DNA of 20,828 nt from Nitrospirae bacterium UBA4572 (GTDB lineage: Bacteria; Nitrospirota; Leptospirillia; Leptospirillales; Leptospirillaceae), in NCBI GenBank assembly GCA_002387725.1, contig DGKK01000020.1, positions 1 to 20,828 of the forward strand, read 5' to 3'. The notes under the pieces are model-generated. The model worked only from the letters and a program-made list of their open reading frames with translations. It did not search any database and had not been told where the DNA came from. Of this stretch, positions 7,547 through 14,958 are shown in pieces (the first letter of the stretch is position 1; every line of letters begins with the position of its first letter). The position numbers and the translations under genes are program-made.

Positions 7547-8476
7547 CTACTCCTTGGAAACCTTGGGGTCGGTGGTGACCCAGGTGAGTTTTTCCGGGAG
7601 ACCCATCTGGCGCTCCACCCGCTTCCCCAGTCCCGTCAGCACGGAGCCCGAACCAACCTCCACAAATCGGGTGACCCCCGAGGCAATCACCGTCTCCATC
7701 GATTTTGTCCACTCCACGGGAGACTCAAGCTGACGGACGAGAAGATCGCGTATCTCCGAGGACGCTTCGCCAGGGCCCACAGGAGCGGCCGTCACATTGG
7801 GCACCACCGGAACATTGAGGGGCCCAAACGCTGTCCGGTCGAGAAGCTCTTTCATCGCCCGGGCGGCAGGACTCATGAGGGCCGTATGGGAGGGAACGGA
7901 AACCGCCAGGGGAACAATCTTCCGAACGCCAGCCGTCCGAAGTGCGTCGATGGCCTTTTCCACCGTCTCCTTCTGGCCGGCAATCACACATTGTCCGGGA
8001 CAGTTGTCGTTGGCCACCGACACAACTCCTCCGGTCTGTGCCCTGACCTCCGCCAGGACCCGGTCGATTTCCTCCCTCGATGGACCCAGAACGGCGGCCA
8101 TCAGACCGGTGCCCGCAGGAACGGCCTTCTGCATGAACTCACCCCGACGATGAACCAGAAGAAGCGCCTCGTCAAGAGGCAAGGCCCCGGCGGCCACATA
8201 GGCGGAATATTCCCCCAGGCTGTGGCCAAGTACCACAGATGGAGCCTCCTCCTCGAGACGGCCCAACGCCAGGATGCTGCACAGAAGAAGAAGCGGCTGA
8301 GTCCACTGCGTCTGATCGAGGATTCCCGAGGGGTCGTTCCGGGAGATCTTCCGCACATCCGCCGAAAGGATCTCCGATGCCCGGTCGATGAGACGCTCCT
8401 CGTCACTTGCGTCGAAGCGGTCGAGCATCCCCGGAGACTGGGATCCCTGTCCGGGAAAGAGGTAGGCAGTTTTCAT
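7547..8476 (-). CDS. fabD: Malonyl CoA-acyl carrier protein transacylase
   Basis: A 309-aa acyltransferase that loads malonyl groups from CoA onto ACP. The oxyanion motif FPGQGSQ (7-13), the nucleophile elbow GHSLGEY with Ser86, Arg111 for the malonyl carboxylate and His197 in VPSHTALM are all present, along with a C-terminal VEVGSGSVLTGL. Length matches the family. Its ATG overlaps the fabH stop by 4 bases (ATGA). Confidence 0.97.
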   Translation of the reverse strand: MKTAYLFPGQGSQSPGMLDRFDASDEERLIDRASEILSADVRKISRNDPSGILDQTQWTQPLLLLCSILALGRLEEEAPSVVLGHSLGEYSAYVAAGALPLDEALLLVHRRGEFMQKAVPAGTGLMAAVLGPSREEIDRVLAEVRAQTGGVVSVANDNCPGQCVIAGQKETVEKAIDALRTAGVRKIVPLAVSVPSHTALMSPAARAMKELLDRTAFGPLNVPVVPNVTAAPVGPGEASSEIRDLLVRQLESPVEWTKSMETVIASGVTRFVEVGSGSVLTGLGKRVERQMGLPEKLTWVTTDPKVSKE

Positions 8477-9471
8477 GTGCGGCTCCTTTTCTGAAGGTCG
8501 GCTTCCCAGGTGAGAAGGCCCGATCCCCAGGTCACACCGGCCCCGAAGGCCGTCAGAAGTATGCGGTCTCCCTCCGCGACCCGCCCTCCCCGGACGGCCT
8601 CGTCGAGAGCCACCGGGATCGAGGCGGCCGAGGTGTTTCCATAACGGTCGATATTCACCATCACCTTCTCCGGAGGGAGCGACAGACGGGACGCCAGGGC
8701 GTCAATAATGCGAATGTTGGCCTGGTGAGGCACCAGAAGATCGATGTCGGCGGGAGCGAGCCCGTCGAGAGCGAGCACCTCCAGAACCGACTCCTGCAAC
8801 TGGCGCACGGCCATCTTGAAGGTCTCTCCCCCCTTCATGCGGATCGTGTGGGGGGCCTCCGTACGGCGAGTTCCTCCGCCCGGAACGTGAATCATCTCCC
8901 AGTGGCGCCCGTCCGCTCCAAGCCTGAAGGAACCGAGACCTCGGGAGGCCACGGTGGAGGCCTCGACCACCACGGCACCGGCCCCGTCACCGAAGAGAAT
9001 GGCGGTGCTCCGATCGGACCAGTCCAGGGATCGGCTCATGACCTCAGATCCGACCACCAGAAGGCGGGAGGCCGCCCCCGTCTCCACCAGACTCTTGGCG
9101 ACCGTCATGGCGTAGACAAATCCCGAACAGACCGCGTTGAGGTCAAAGGCAAAGGCCCGGGTCGCCCCCAGGCGTGCCTGGACAAGACAGGCGGTCGACG
9201 GGAAAAGAATGTCGGGCGTGGCTGTTGCCAGAAGGATCCCGTCGATATCGGAAGCCGAAAGCCCCGAAGACTCAAGGGCCTTTTGGGCTGCAAAAACGGC
9301 AAGGTCCGAGGTTGATTCCTCCTCAGCGGCGATCCGTCTCTCCCGGATTCCCGTCCGTTCCCGGATCCAGCTGTCGCTCGTTTCTAGATAAGCGGCAAAG
9401 TCGTCATTGGTCATGACGCGGGAGGGGGCATAGGAACCGGTTCCGGTGACAACGGCACGGAGGGGGCTCAT
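8473..9471 (-). CDS. fabH: 3-oxoacyl-[acyl-carrier-protein] synthase III
   Basis: A 332-aa initiating condensing enzyme that joins acyl-CoA, usually acetyl-CoA, to malonyl-ACP. The Cys-His-Asn triad is visible: Cys115 in NAVCSGF, His249 in VPHQANIRI and Asn279 in YGNTSAASIP. The GDGAGAVV segment (161-168) and the C-terminal FGAGVTWGS are typical. The ATG overlaps the plsX stop by 4 bases, and the gene itself overlaps fabD by 4, giving a tightly coupled plsX-fabH-fabD block. Confidence 0.97.
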   Translation of the reverse strand: MSPLRAVVTGTGSYAPSRVMTNDDFAAYLETSDSWIRERTGIRERRIAAEEESTSDLAVFAAQKALESSGLSASDIDGILLATATPDILFPSTACLVQARLGATRAFAFDLNAVCSGFVYAMTVAKSLVETGAASRLLVVGSEVMSRSLDWSDRSTAILFGDGAGAVVVEASTVASRGLGSFRLGADGRHWEMIHVPGGGTRRTEAPHTIRMKGGETFKMAVRQLQESVLEVLALDGLAPADIDLLVPHQANIRIIDALASRLSLPPEKVMVNIDRYGNTSAASIPVALDEAVRGGRVAEGDRILLTAFGAGVTWGSGLLTWEADLQKRSRT

Positions 9472-10559
9472 GCTCCCCCCTCGCTGCTCGCAGCGGGCGC
9501 CATTTCAGCCTTGAGGGCCTCGGTGAGCCCCGAAGACGCCAGACGATCGGCCATGCCGATGGCGTTCTTGATCGCCAGGGCATTGGAGCGACCATGGCAG
9601 ATGACAAAGAGCCCCCCTACTCCCAGAAGGGGAGCCCCCCCATACTCTGCCCAGTCGATTCTTTTTTTCATGCGGGAAAGAGCCGGACGCAGGAGAAGAC
9701 CCCCGATCTTAGAGCGGAGATCCGAACGGGCGGCATCCTTCATCATCTCCATGATGGTCTGGGCCAGCCCTTCCGCCTCCTTGAGGACAATGTTGCCCAC
9801 AAACCCGTCACAGACGACCACATCCGTCTCTCCCGAAAAAATATCACGGGATTCGATGGGACCGGTAAACCAGGGGTAGGCTTCCCCCTTCTCGCTCCCC
9901 TCTCCCCGCCCCCGGAGAAGGTCGATGGTCCGGGCCACGAGCTCGTTTCCCTTGGTCTCCTCCTCTCCGTTGGAGAGGAGGGAGACCCGGGGCTGGTCGA
10001 CGGAAAAGAGATGGCGGGAAAGGAGACGGCCCATGCGGGCAAAGGAGACGAGATGGGAGGGCTTGCAGTCGACGTTGGCCCCCCCATCGACAAGAATGAA
10101 ATGGCCGGAATCAGGGACCGTTTCAGGGCTGGGTGGAGTCGGATGGGAAGCATGCTTTCTGGAGGGGCGGCAAGGAAGGATCGTTCCGATGGTGGGGCGT
10201 TCAACTCCGCTGATGCGGCCAAGGACCCACATGGCAGCCGCAAGGGAGGCCCCGGAATGGCCAGCAGAGACCGCTCCCTGGACATGGCCTTTCTTGACAA
10301 GCTCCGCCGAGACCCACACGGTGGAGTCGCGCCGCTTCCTGACATCCGAGGCCTTGTCCGTCATGTCGATGACGTCCTTCGCCTCGACGATCTCAAAGGT
10401 TGTAGGGGGAAGGGAGAGGGCCCGAAGGCGCTCACGAATGACGGCAGGGTCCCCTACCAGAACGACTTCGGTCCCGAAGTCCCTTCTGGCAAGGTCAGCC
10501 CCTGCGACCAGGGGGTCGGAACCAAAGTCCCCACCCATCGCATCGAGAGCGATCTTCAT
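9468..10559 (-). CDS. plsX: Phosphate acyltransferase PlsX
   Basis: A 363-aa peripheral enzyme that makes acyl-phosphate from acyl-ACP and so feeds phosphatidic-acid synthesis. Motifs are ALDAMGGDFGSDP (4-16), VSAGHSGA (97-104), DGGANVDCKP (158-167) and VVCDGFVGNIVLK. Between ILPCRP and the FILVDGGAN strand there is an extra Pro/Ser/His-rich stretch, about residues 131-151, where the E. coli protein has only a few residues. It remains in frame, so it looks like a loop insertion and not an error. No strong Shine-Dalgarno is visible; a GAGGAT lies about 14 nt upstream. The rpmF-plsX-fabH order is classic. Confidence 0.95.
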   Translation of the reverse strand: MKIALDAMGGDFGSDPLVAGADLARRDFGTEVVLVGDPAVIRERLRALSLPPTTFEIVEAKDVIDMTDKASDVRKRRDSTVWVSAELVKKGHVQGAVSAGHSGASLAAAMWVLGRISGVERPTIGTILPCRPSRKHASHPTPPSPETVPDSGHFILVDGGANVDCKPSHLVSFARMGRLLSRHLFSVDQPRVSLLSNGEEETKGNELVARTIDLLRGRGEGSEKGEAYPWFTGPIESRDIFSGETDVVVCDGFVGNIVLKEAEGLAQTIMEMMKDAARSDLRSKIGGLLLRPALSRMKKRIDWAEYGGAPLLGVGGLFVICHGRSNALAIKNAIGMADRLASSGLTEALKAEMAPAASSEGGA

Positions 10560-10577
10560 TATGGCGTGGTCGGATCC

Positions 10578-10760
10578 TCAGCCGTTCTTGACGCGGAGAA
10601 CGGTGCGCTTGTTGTAGGTTCCGCAGGAGAGGCAGGCATAATGGGGCTGCTTCGGCTCGCCACAGGCGGGGCAGGTCACGACGGCCGAAAGCGTCAACTT
10701 CTTGTGAGTGCGCCGCTTGTCACGCCGAGCCCGGGAAATTTTGGTTTTTGGATGTGCCAC
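10578..10760 (-). CDS. rpmF: 50S ribosomal protein L32
   Basis: A 60-aa basic protein of the large ribosomal subunit. The start MAHPKTKISRARRDKRR is characteristic. Two CxxC pairs (Cys30/33 and Cys43/46) form the zinc-binding type of L32. The ATG follows AAAAGGAG about 7 nt upstream. It lies 18 nt before plsX and 143 nt after yceD. Confidence 0.97.
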   Translation of the reverse strand: MAHPKTKISRARRDKRRTHKKLTLSAVVTCPACGEPKQPHYACLSCGTYNKRTVLRVKNG

Positions 10761-10903
10761 GGATCAACTCCTTTTACAATTGTTGGATCGGGGCCAGGCT
10801 CCCTGAGGAACCAAGAACGGCCACCGTCACGTTTTCCCGAATGAACCGGGGTATGTCTCCTGAATCTGTCAAACCGCCACCTAAACCTCAGTCCACCGTA
10901 GTC
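10761..10903 (-). other. 143-nt leader between yceD and rpmF with small hairpins
   Basis: This is the longest gap inside the minus-strand run. On the minus strand it contains TTGACA (10867-10872) without a convincing -10 at the right spacing. It also has short inverted repeats, including GGTTCC-TCAG-GGAGCC and ACGG-TGG-CCGT, and ends in the rpmF Shine-Dalgarno. An internal promoter or a processed/regulatory leader is plausible, but neither is proven. Confidence 0.35.
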
Positions 10904-11389
10904 TCAGAGGTCTTCCGGATGGCCGCATTCTTTCTGATTCCGGTCCTGCCCACAGACCGGGCACAACCCCCGACAGTCCTCCCGACACAGAGGGTAGAAG
11001 GGAAGATCAGTCAGGATCAACTCACGAAGCCAGGGTCCCAGATCCACCCACCCATCGCTTCCGTAACGTTCGAGAGACTCGGGATCGGAATCCTTCTGGT
11101 GAAAGAACATCGTCCGCTCGGCGGTCTCCCCCGTCCGGACAAATTCGGAAAGGCACCGAACACACGTCAGGGGGATTTCGTAGCTGACGGAGAGATCCAC
11201 GTGGACATCGGTCCCGTCTCTCCCGATCTCACCGGTAATCCGACCGTCGATCCGGGAAAACTCTTCCCGGGTCTCCTTCTCGAGAAAAACCGCAGGAGCG
11301 GAGGCCACCTCCCCGGAGAGGGAGAGGTCCACCTCAAGGGGGGCTGTCACGCGGGTATCGGGGATACTGTCAATGTGATATCTAAGCAT
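10904..11389 (-). CDS. yceD: YceD/DUF177 family protein (23S rRNA accumulation protein)
   Basis: A 161-aa DUF177 protein. In other bacteria YceD is linked to 23S rRNA accumulation and is almost always encoded before rpmF, as here. The Cys motif CVRCL (76-80) and the C-terminal block LPFYPLCREDCRGLCPVCG, with Cys135, 139, 143 and 146 plus Cys155, suggest a zinc site. The ATG lies 15 nt after the proS stop and lacks an obvious Shine-Dalgarno, so its translation may depend on ribosomes finishing proS. Molecular function in this organism is inferred from the family only. Confidence 0.88.
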   Translation of the reverse strand: MLRYHIDSIPDTRVTAPLEVDLSLSGEVASAPAVFLEKETREEFSRIDGRITGEIGRDGTDVHVDLSVSYEIPLTCVRCLSEFVRTGETAERTMFFHQKDSDPESLERYGSDGWVDLGPWLRELILTDLPFYPLCREDCRGLCPVCGQDRNQKECGHPEDL

Positions 11390-11404
11390 TACAAAGGGTT
11401 CATT

Positions 11405-12694
11405 TTAGGCATCGGGACGGCCGGTGTCAACCGCTCCACCCGAACCCAGGTGATCGGCAATCCACTCGGAAAGAGCGGAGAGATCGACCGTATTCCTCTC
11501 TCCCGAGCTTCTGACCTTGATTTCGGCACGGTTTTCCCGGAGGCCTTTTTCTCCGAGAATCACCTGGATGGGAAATCCGCAAAGATCGGCATCGGCAAAC
11601 TTGACTCCGGCCCGCAGGTCCCGGTCGTCGACAAGCACCTCCTCCGGAAACCGCTCCTCAAGGAGTCCGGCGATCCGGAGGGCCTTCTCCGACAGTTCGG
11701 CATCGCGGCCGCCCAAGGGAAGGACCGCCACGGCAAAGGGAGCCATGGCCGTTGGCCAGATGATTCCGGCGTCGTCATGGGACTGTTCGATGGCGGCCGC
11801 CAGAAGCCGGCTGACCCCGATCCCGTAACACCCCATATGAAACAGTGTCTCCCGTCCGTCGGGATCGAGAAAGCCGGCCTCCATGGGGGCACTGTAGCGA
11901 TCTCCGAGATCGAAGACATGGCCGACCTCGATGGCCGTCGTTCGCTCGAGAGGCGCCTGGCAGAGAGGGCAGTGTGTGGCTGCCCCCGCGAGCTCCACAT
12001 TGGAGGCATAGCGACAGGATCCGCAGAAGACGACGGTATCCTCTCCCGAGGGGGCGAGCACCATGAACTCATGGGAGGAATATCCGCCGATATTTCCGGT
12101 ATCGGCCTCCACCATCCTCACCGACAGCCCCAGACGGGCAAAGATTCGAAAATACGCCTCCTGCATGATCCGGTAGCACTCGGCCCCCTCCTCCTTGGAC
12201 CGGGCAAAGGAATAGGCGTCCTTCATCACAAATTCCCGTCCTCGCATCAGCCCGAAGCGGGGACGCATCTCGTCGCGGAACTTCGTCTGGATCTGGTAGA
12301 GGGTCACCGGAAGCTGCCGGTAGCTGTTGAGAAGCCCCGAGGCAAGCTCTGTCACAACCTCTTCATGGGTGGGACCCAGGGCAAAGGAGCGGTCGTGCCG
12401 GTCCGTCAGGCGAAAGAGCTCCTTGCCGTATTTCTCCCACCGCCCGGTCTTCTCCCACATCTCGGCCGGCTGAAGCGCCGGCATGAGAATCTCGAAGGCT
12501 CCCGCCCGGTCCATCTCCTCCCGGACAATGCGCTCGACCCGCCGAAGAACCCTGGCTCCGAATGGCAGGAAGTCATAGAGGCCACCGGCCACCTTTCGCA
12601 CATAGCCCCCCCTGAGCATGAGGCGATGGCTCACGGTCTCCGCTTCGGCCGGATCCTCGTGGAATGTGACATAAGGAAGTCGGGTCGTCCTCAC
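11405..12694 (-). CDS. proS: Prolyl-tRNA synthetase, short form lacking the INS editing domain
   Basis: A 429-aa class II synthetase that charges tRNA-Pro in the cytosol. Motif 1 lies around 43-72, GPTHEE at 107-112, motif 2 at 139-163 (FRDEMRPRFG, then REFVMKDAYSF), and motif 3 MGCYGIGVSRLLAAAIEQ at 287-304. The anticodon-binding domain follows from about 320. The usual bacterial-type enzyme has about 570 aa with a 180-residue INS domain that hydrolyses Ala-tRNA-Pro. Here SNVELAGAA runs almost straight into TTAIEVGHVF, leaving only a short linker with two CxxC pairs (Cys224/227, Cys242/245). The start is GTG, in a GTGA overlap with the ispG stop. Catalytic motifs are intact, so the enzyme should be active. 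Confidence 0.95.
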   Translation of the reverse strand: MRTTRLPYVTFHEDPAEAETVSHRLMLRGGYVRKVAGGLYDFLPFGARVLRRVERIVREEMDRAGAFEILMPALQPAEMWEKTGRWEKYGKELFRLTDRHDRSFALGPTHEEVVTELASGLLNSYRQLPVTLYQIQTKFRDEMRPRFGLMRGREFVMKDAYSFARSKEEGAECYRIMQEAYFRIFARLGLSVRMVEADTGNIGGYSSHEFMVLAPSGEDTVVFCGSCRYASNVELAGAATHCPLCQAPLERTTAIEVGHVFDLGDRYSAPMEAGFLDPDGRETLFHMGCYGIGVSRLLAAAIEQSHDDAGIIWPTAMAPFAVAVLPLGGRDAELSEKALRIAGLLEERFPEEVLVDDRDLRAGVKFADADLCGFPIQVILGEKGLRENRAEIKVRSSGERNTVDLSALSEWIADHLGSGGAVDTGRPDA

Positions 12695-13851
12695 GACTTC
12701 TCCGCGATGATGGCTTCCGCCGGGGCCATGGGAAGGGAAACCCTTCGCCCCTGGTCGTCCCGCAGGCCCGAGATTCCTGCTTTTTTCATCATGTCCACCT
12801 TCTTTTCGACCTGGGCGATCAGCAGCTCCTCAAGATCCTGGGAGGGAATTTTCTTCACGACCTCTCCGTTTTCGAAGAAGATCCCGACACCCTGCCCTCC
12901 GGCGATTCCCAGGTCGGCCTCCTTCCCCTCCCCGATCCCGTTGACCACACATCCCAGGATGGAAATGTCCATGGTCTCCTGAACATGGGCGAGGCGCTCC
13001 TCCACCCGGGAGGCAAGGCCCACCACATCGATCTCAAGGCGACCGCAGGTCGGACAGGCGATGACGTTCACCCCTCGCTTCCTAAGTCCCAGGGATTTGA
13101 GGATTCCCCACGCCACCTTGACCTCTTCCACAGGATCAGCCGCCAGGGAGACGCGGATCGTGTCTCCGATACCGCAGGCCAGAAGATAGCCCAAGCCCAC
13201 CGACGATTTCACCGTTCCGGAAAGAAGGGGTCCCGCCTCGCTGACACCGATATGAAGGGGATAGTCACATTTCTCGGAGGCCAGACGGTAGGCGTCGATG
13301 GTATCCAGGACATTCGATGCCTTGAGGGAAATCTTGATGTCCTGGAAGTTCTCCTTTTCCAGAAGGGCCACGTGGCGCATGGCCGATTCCACCATCGCCT
13401 CCGGGGTGGGGTGGCCATACAGATCCAGAAGGTCTCGCTCGAGCGACCCGGCATTCACCCCGATCCGGATGGGGAGCCCCCGATCCTTCATCCGCTCCAC
13501 GATGGCCCGGATCTTGGTCTGGCTCCCGATATTGCCGGGATTGATTCGAACGCCATCGACCCCACCTTCAATAACGGTCAAGGCCAGATGGTAGTCGAAA
13601 TGGATGTCGGCAATGACGGGGATGGGGGATCGCTTGTGGATCTTGCCAACGGCCTCTGCGGCCTCCTGGTCGACCACCGCCAACCGAATGATCTCGCAGC
13701 CCACCTCGGCGAGAGCAGAAATCTGGGCGAGGGTCCCCTCGATATCGCGAGTGTCGGTGGTGGTCATGGACTGGACCGCCACCGGAGCTCCATCCCCGAT
13801 GGGAACGGAGCCGACCATAATCCTCCGAGTCTTCTTTCGTGTGATTTGCAT
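12691..13851 (-). CDS. ispG: 4-hydroxy-3-methylbut-2-en-1-yl diphosphate synthase (IspG/GcpE)
   Basis: A 386-aa iron-sulfur enzyme that converts MEcPP to HMBPP, the penultimate MEP-pathway step. The N-terminal TIM barrel includes VQSMTTTDTRD (26-36), ADIHFDYHLAL (81-91) and RINPGNIG (102-109). The C-terminal 4Fe-4S domain shows Cys266 and Cys269 in ACPTCGR, Cys301 in LGCVVNGIGE and the fourth ligand Glu308. This is the compact bacterial form without the plant-type insert. The ATG has a GGAG Shine-Dalgarno that overlaps the rseP stop region. Together with dxr it brackets rseP. Confidence 0.97.
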   Translation of the reverse strand: MQITRKKTRRIMVGSVPIGDGAPVAVQSMTTTDTRDIEGTLAQISALAEVGCEIIRLAVVDQEAAEAVGKIHKRSPIPVIADIHFDYHLALTVIEGGVDGVRINPGNIGSQTKIRAIVERMKDRGLPIRIGVNAGSLERDLLDLYGHPTPEAMVESAMRHVALLEKENFQDIKISLKASNVLDTIDAYRLASEKCDYPLHIGVSEAGPLLSGTVKSSVGLGYLLACGIGDTIRVSLAADPVEEVKVAWGILKSLGLRKRGVNVIACPTCGRLEIDVVGLASRVEERLAHVQETMDISILGCVVNGIGEGKEADLGIAGGQGVGIFFENGEVVKKIPSQDLEELLIAQVEKKVDMMKKAGISGLRDDQGRRVSLPMAPAEAIIAEKS

Positions 13852-13860
13852 AAATTCTCC

Positions 13861-14928
13861 TTACCGGGTCGTGCCGAATACCCGCATGATATCGTTATAA
13901 AACGCAAAGACCATCACTGTCAGCAGGATCACAAATCCCAGCTGCATGGAAAGTTCCCGCACCCGAACCGAGGGCGGGCGTCTCAGAATCCCCTCCACCG
14001 CCAGGAAGAGAAGGTGTCCTCCGTCGAGGACGGGAATGGGGAGGAGATTCATGACCCCCAATGTCACGCTGACGAACCCCATGAAGAAAAGGAGGTTCGA
14101 GACCCCTGACTTGGCAGCCTTGGCGGACATCTGGGCGATCAGGATCGGTCCCCCCAGATTCTTCGGGGAGACCTCTCCTGCCACCATCTTCCATAGGGAG
14201 ACCAGGTTGATCGAGGCAATGTTCCATGTCTTGATCATGGCCATCCCCAGCCCCTCCGAGAATCCGTATCGGAGGGTGGTAAAGCTTCCGGAGGGCCCCA
14301 CGCCGATCTTCCCCTGGCGTTCGGCCTCTCCGAAGAGGTTCTTTCCGGATTCGACCCGGGGAACGAGCGTAAAGCTCAGCGGCTGCCCTCCCCGAAGGAT
14401 TCCGATGACGACCGATTGCCCTCCCCGGTGTTCGATCATATGTCTCAGATCATCCCAGCGGGCAATCTTGACGCCATCGACCGTCGTGATCCGGTCTCCC
14501 TTCATGATCCCGGCCGCCTGAGCGGGGGAGCCAGGAAGAACTTGGCCGACAACGGCCTCCATGACCGGGAATCCCGTCCAGTAAACGGCAGAAAAAAGAA
14601 GAATGGCCAACAGGAAATTGGCAACAGGACCCGCCGCCGCTATGCCCATCCGCCGGGAGACGGAAAGTGCCGCGAAGGAGCGGGGGCGATCCTCCGGCGC
14701 GACCTTTTCGGGGTCGGTCTCTCCCAGCATCTTCACGTAGCCGCCGAGAGGAATCCAGGAAACCCGGTACTCGGTTTCGCCGACAGTCTTGGAAAATATC
14801 GGGGGACCAAATCCCACGGAAAACTTTTCGATCTTCACGCCAAAGCGCCGGGCCACGAGAAAGTGTCCCAGTTCATGGATGAGGATCAGAACACCAATGA
14901 CGAGAATGAAGGAGAGAACGGCACTCAC
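13861..14928 (-). CDS. rseP: Site-2 intramembrane zinc metalloprotease RseP
   Basis: A 355-aa inner-membrane protease. HELGH (18-22) in the first membrane helix and LDGGH (301-305) in a late helix supply zinc ligands. GPVANFLLA (100-108) is a typical S2P helix. A single PDZ domain spans about 125-190, whereas E. coli RseP has two. The start is GTG with AAAGG upstream. In other bacteria it cleaves anti-sigma factors and leftover signal peptides; the substrate here is unknown, as no rseA/rpoE is in the window. It lies between dxr and ispG with gaps of 30 and 9 nt. Confidence 0.95.
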   Translation of the reverse strand: MSAVLSFILVIGVLILIHELGHFLVARRFGVKIEKFSVGFGPPIFSKTVGETEYRVSWIPLGGYVKMLGETDPEKVAPEDRPRSFAALSVSRRMGIAAAGPVANFLLAILLFSAVYWTGFPVMEAVVGQVLPGSPAQAAGIMKGDRITTVDGVKIARWDDLRHMIEHRGGQSVVIGILRGGQPLSFTLVPRVESGKNLFGEAERQGKIGVGPSGSFTTLRYGFSEGLGMAMIKTWNIASINLVSLWKMVAGEVSPKNLGGPILIAQMSAKAAKSGVSNLLFFMGFVSVTLGVMNLLPIPVLDGGHLLFLAVEGILRRPPSVRVRELSMQLGFVILLTVMVFAFYNDIMRVFGTTR

Positions 14929-14958
14929 GTGCGACGCCTTTCTATGGGGTCAAAGGGA

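Noticed and set aside
9594..10844. A 416-codon plus-strand open frame opposite plsX and rpmF
   Set aside because: It overlaps two certain genes in antisense and its translation contains no recognisable domain.
10748..12982. A 744-codon open frame on the plus strand opposite proS, yceD and the rpmF leader
   Set aside because: It is antisense to clearly conserved genes, spans the intergenic region, shows no recognisable motif and is rich in Gly, His, Pro and Arg, as expected from codon bias in GC-rich DNA.
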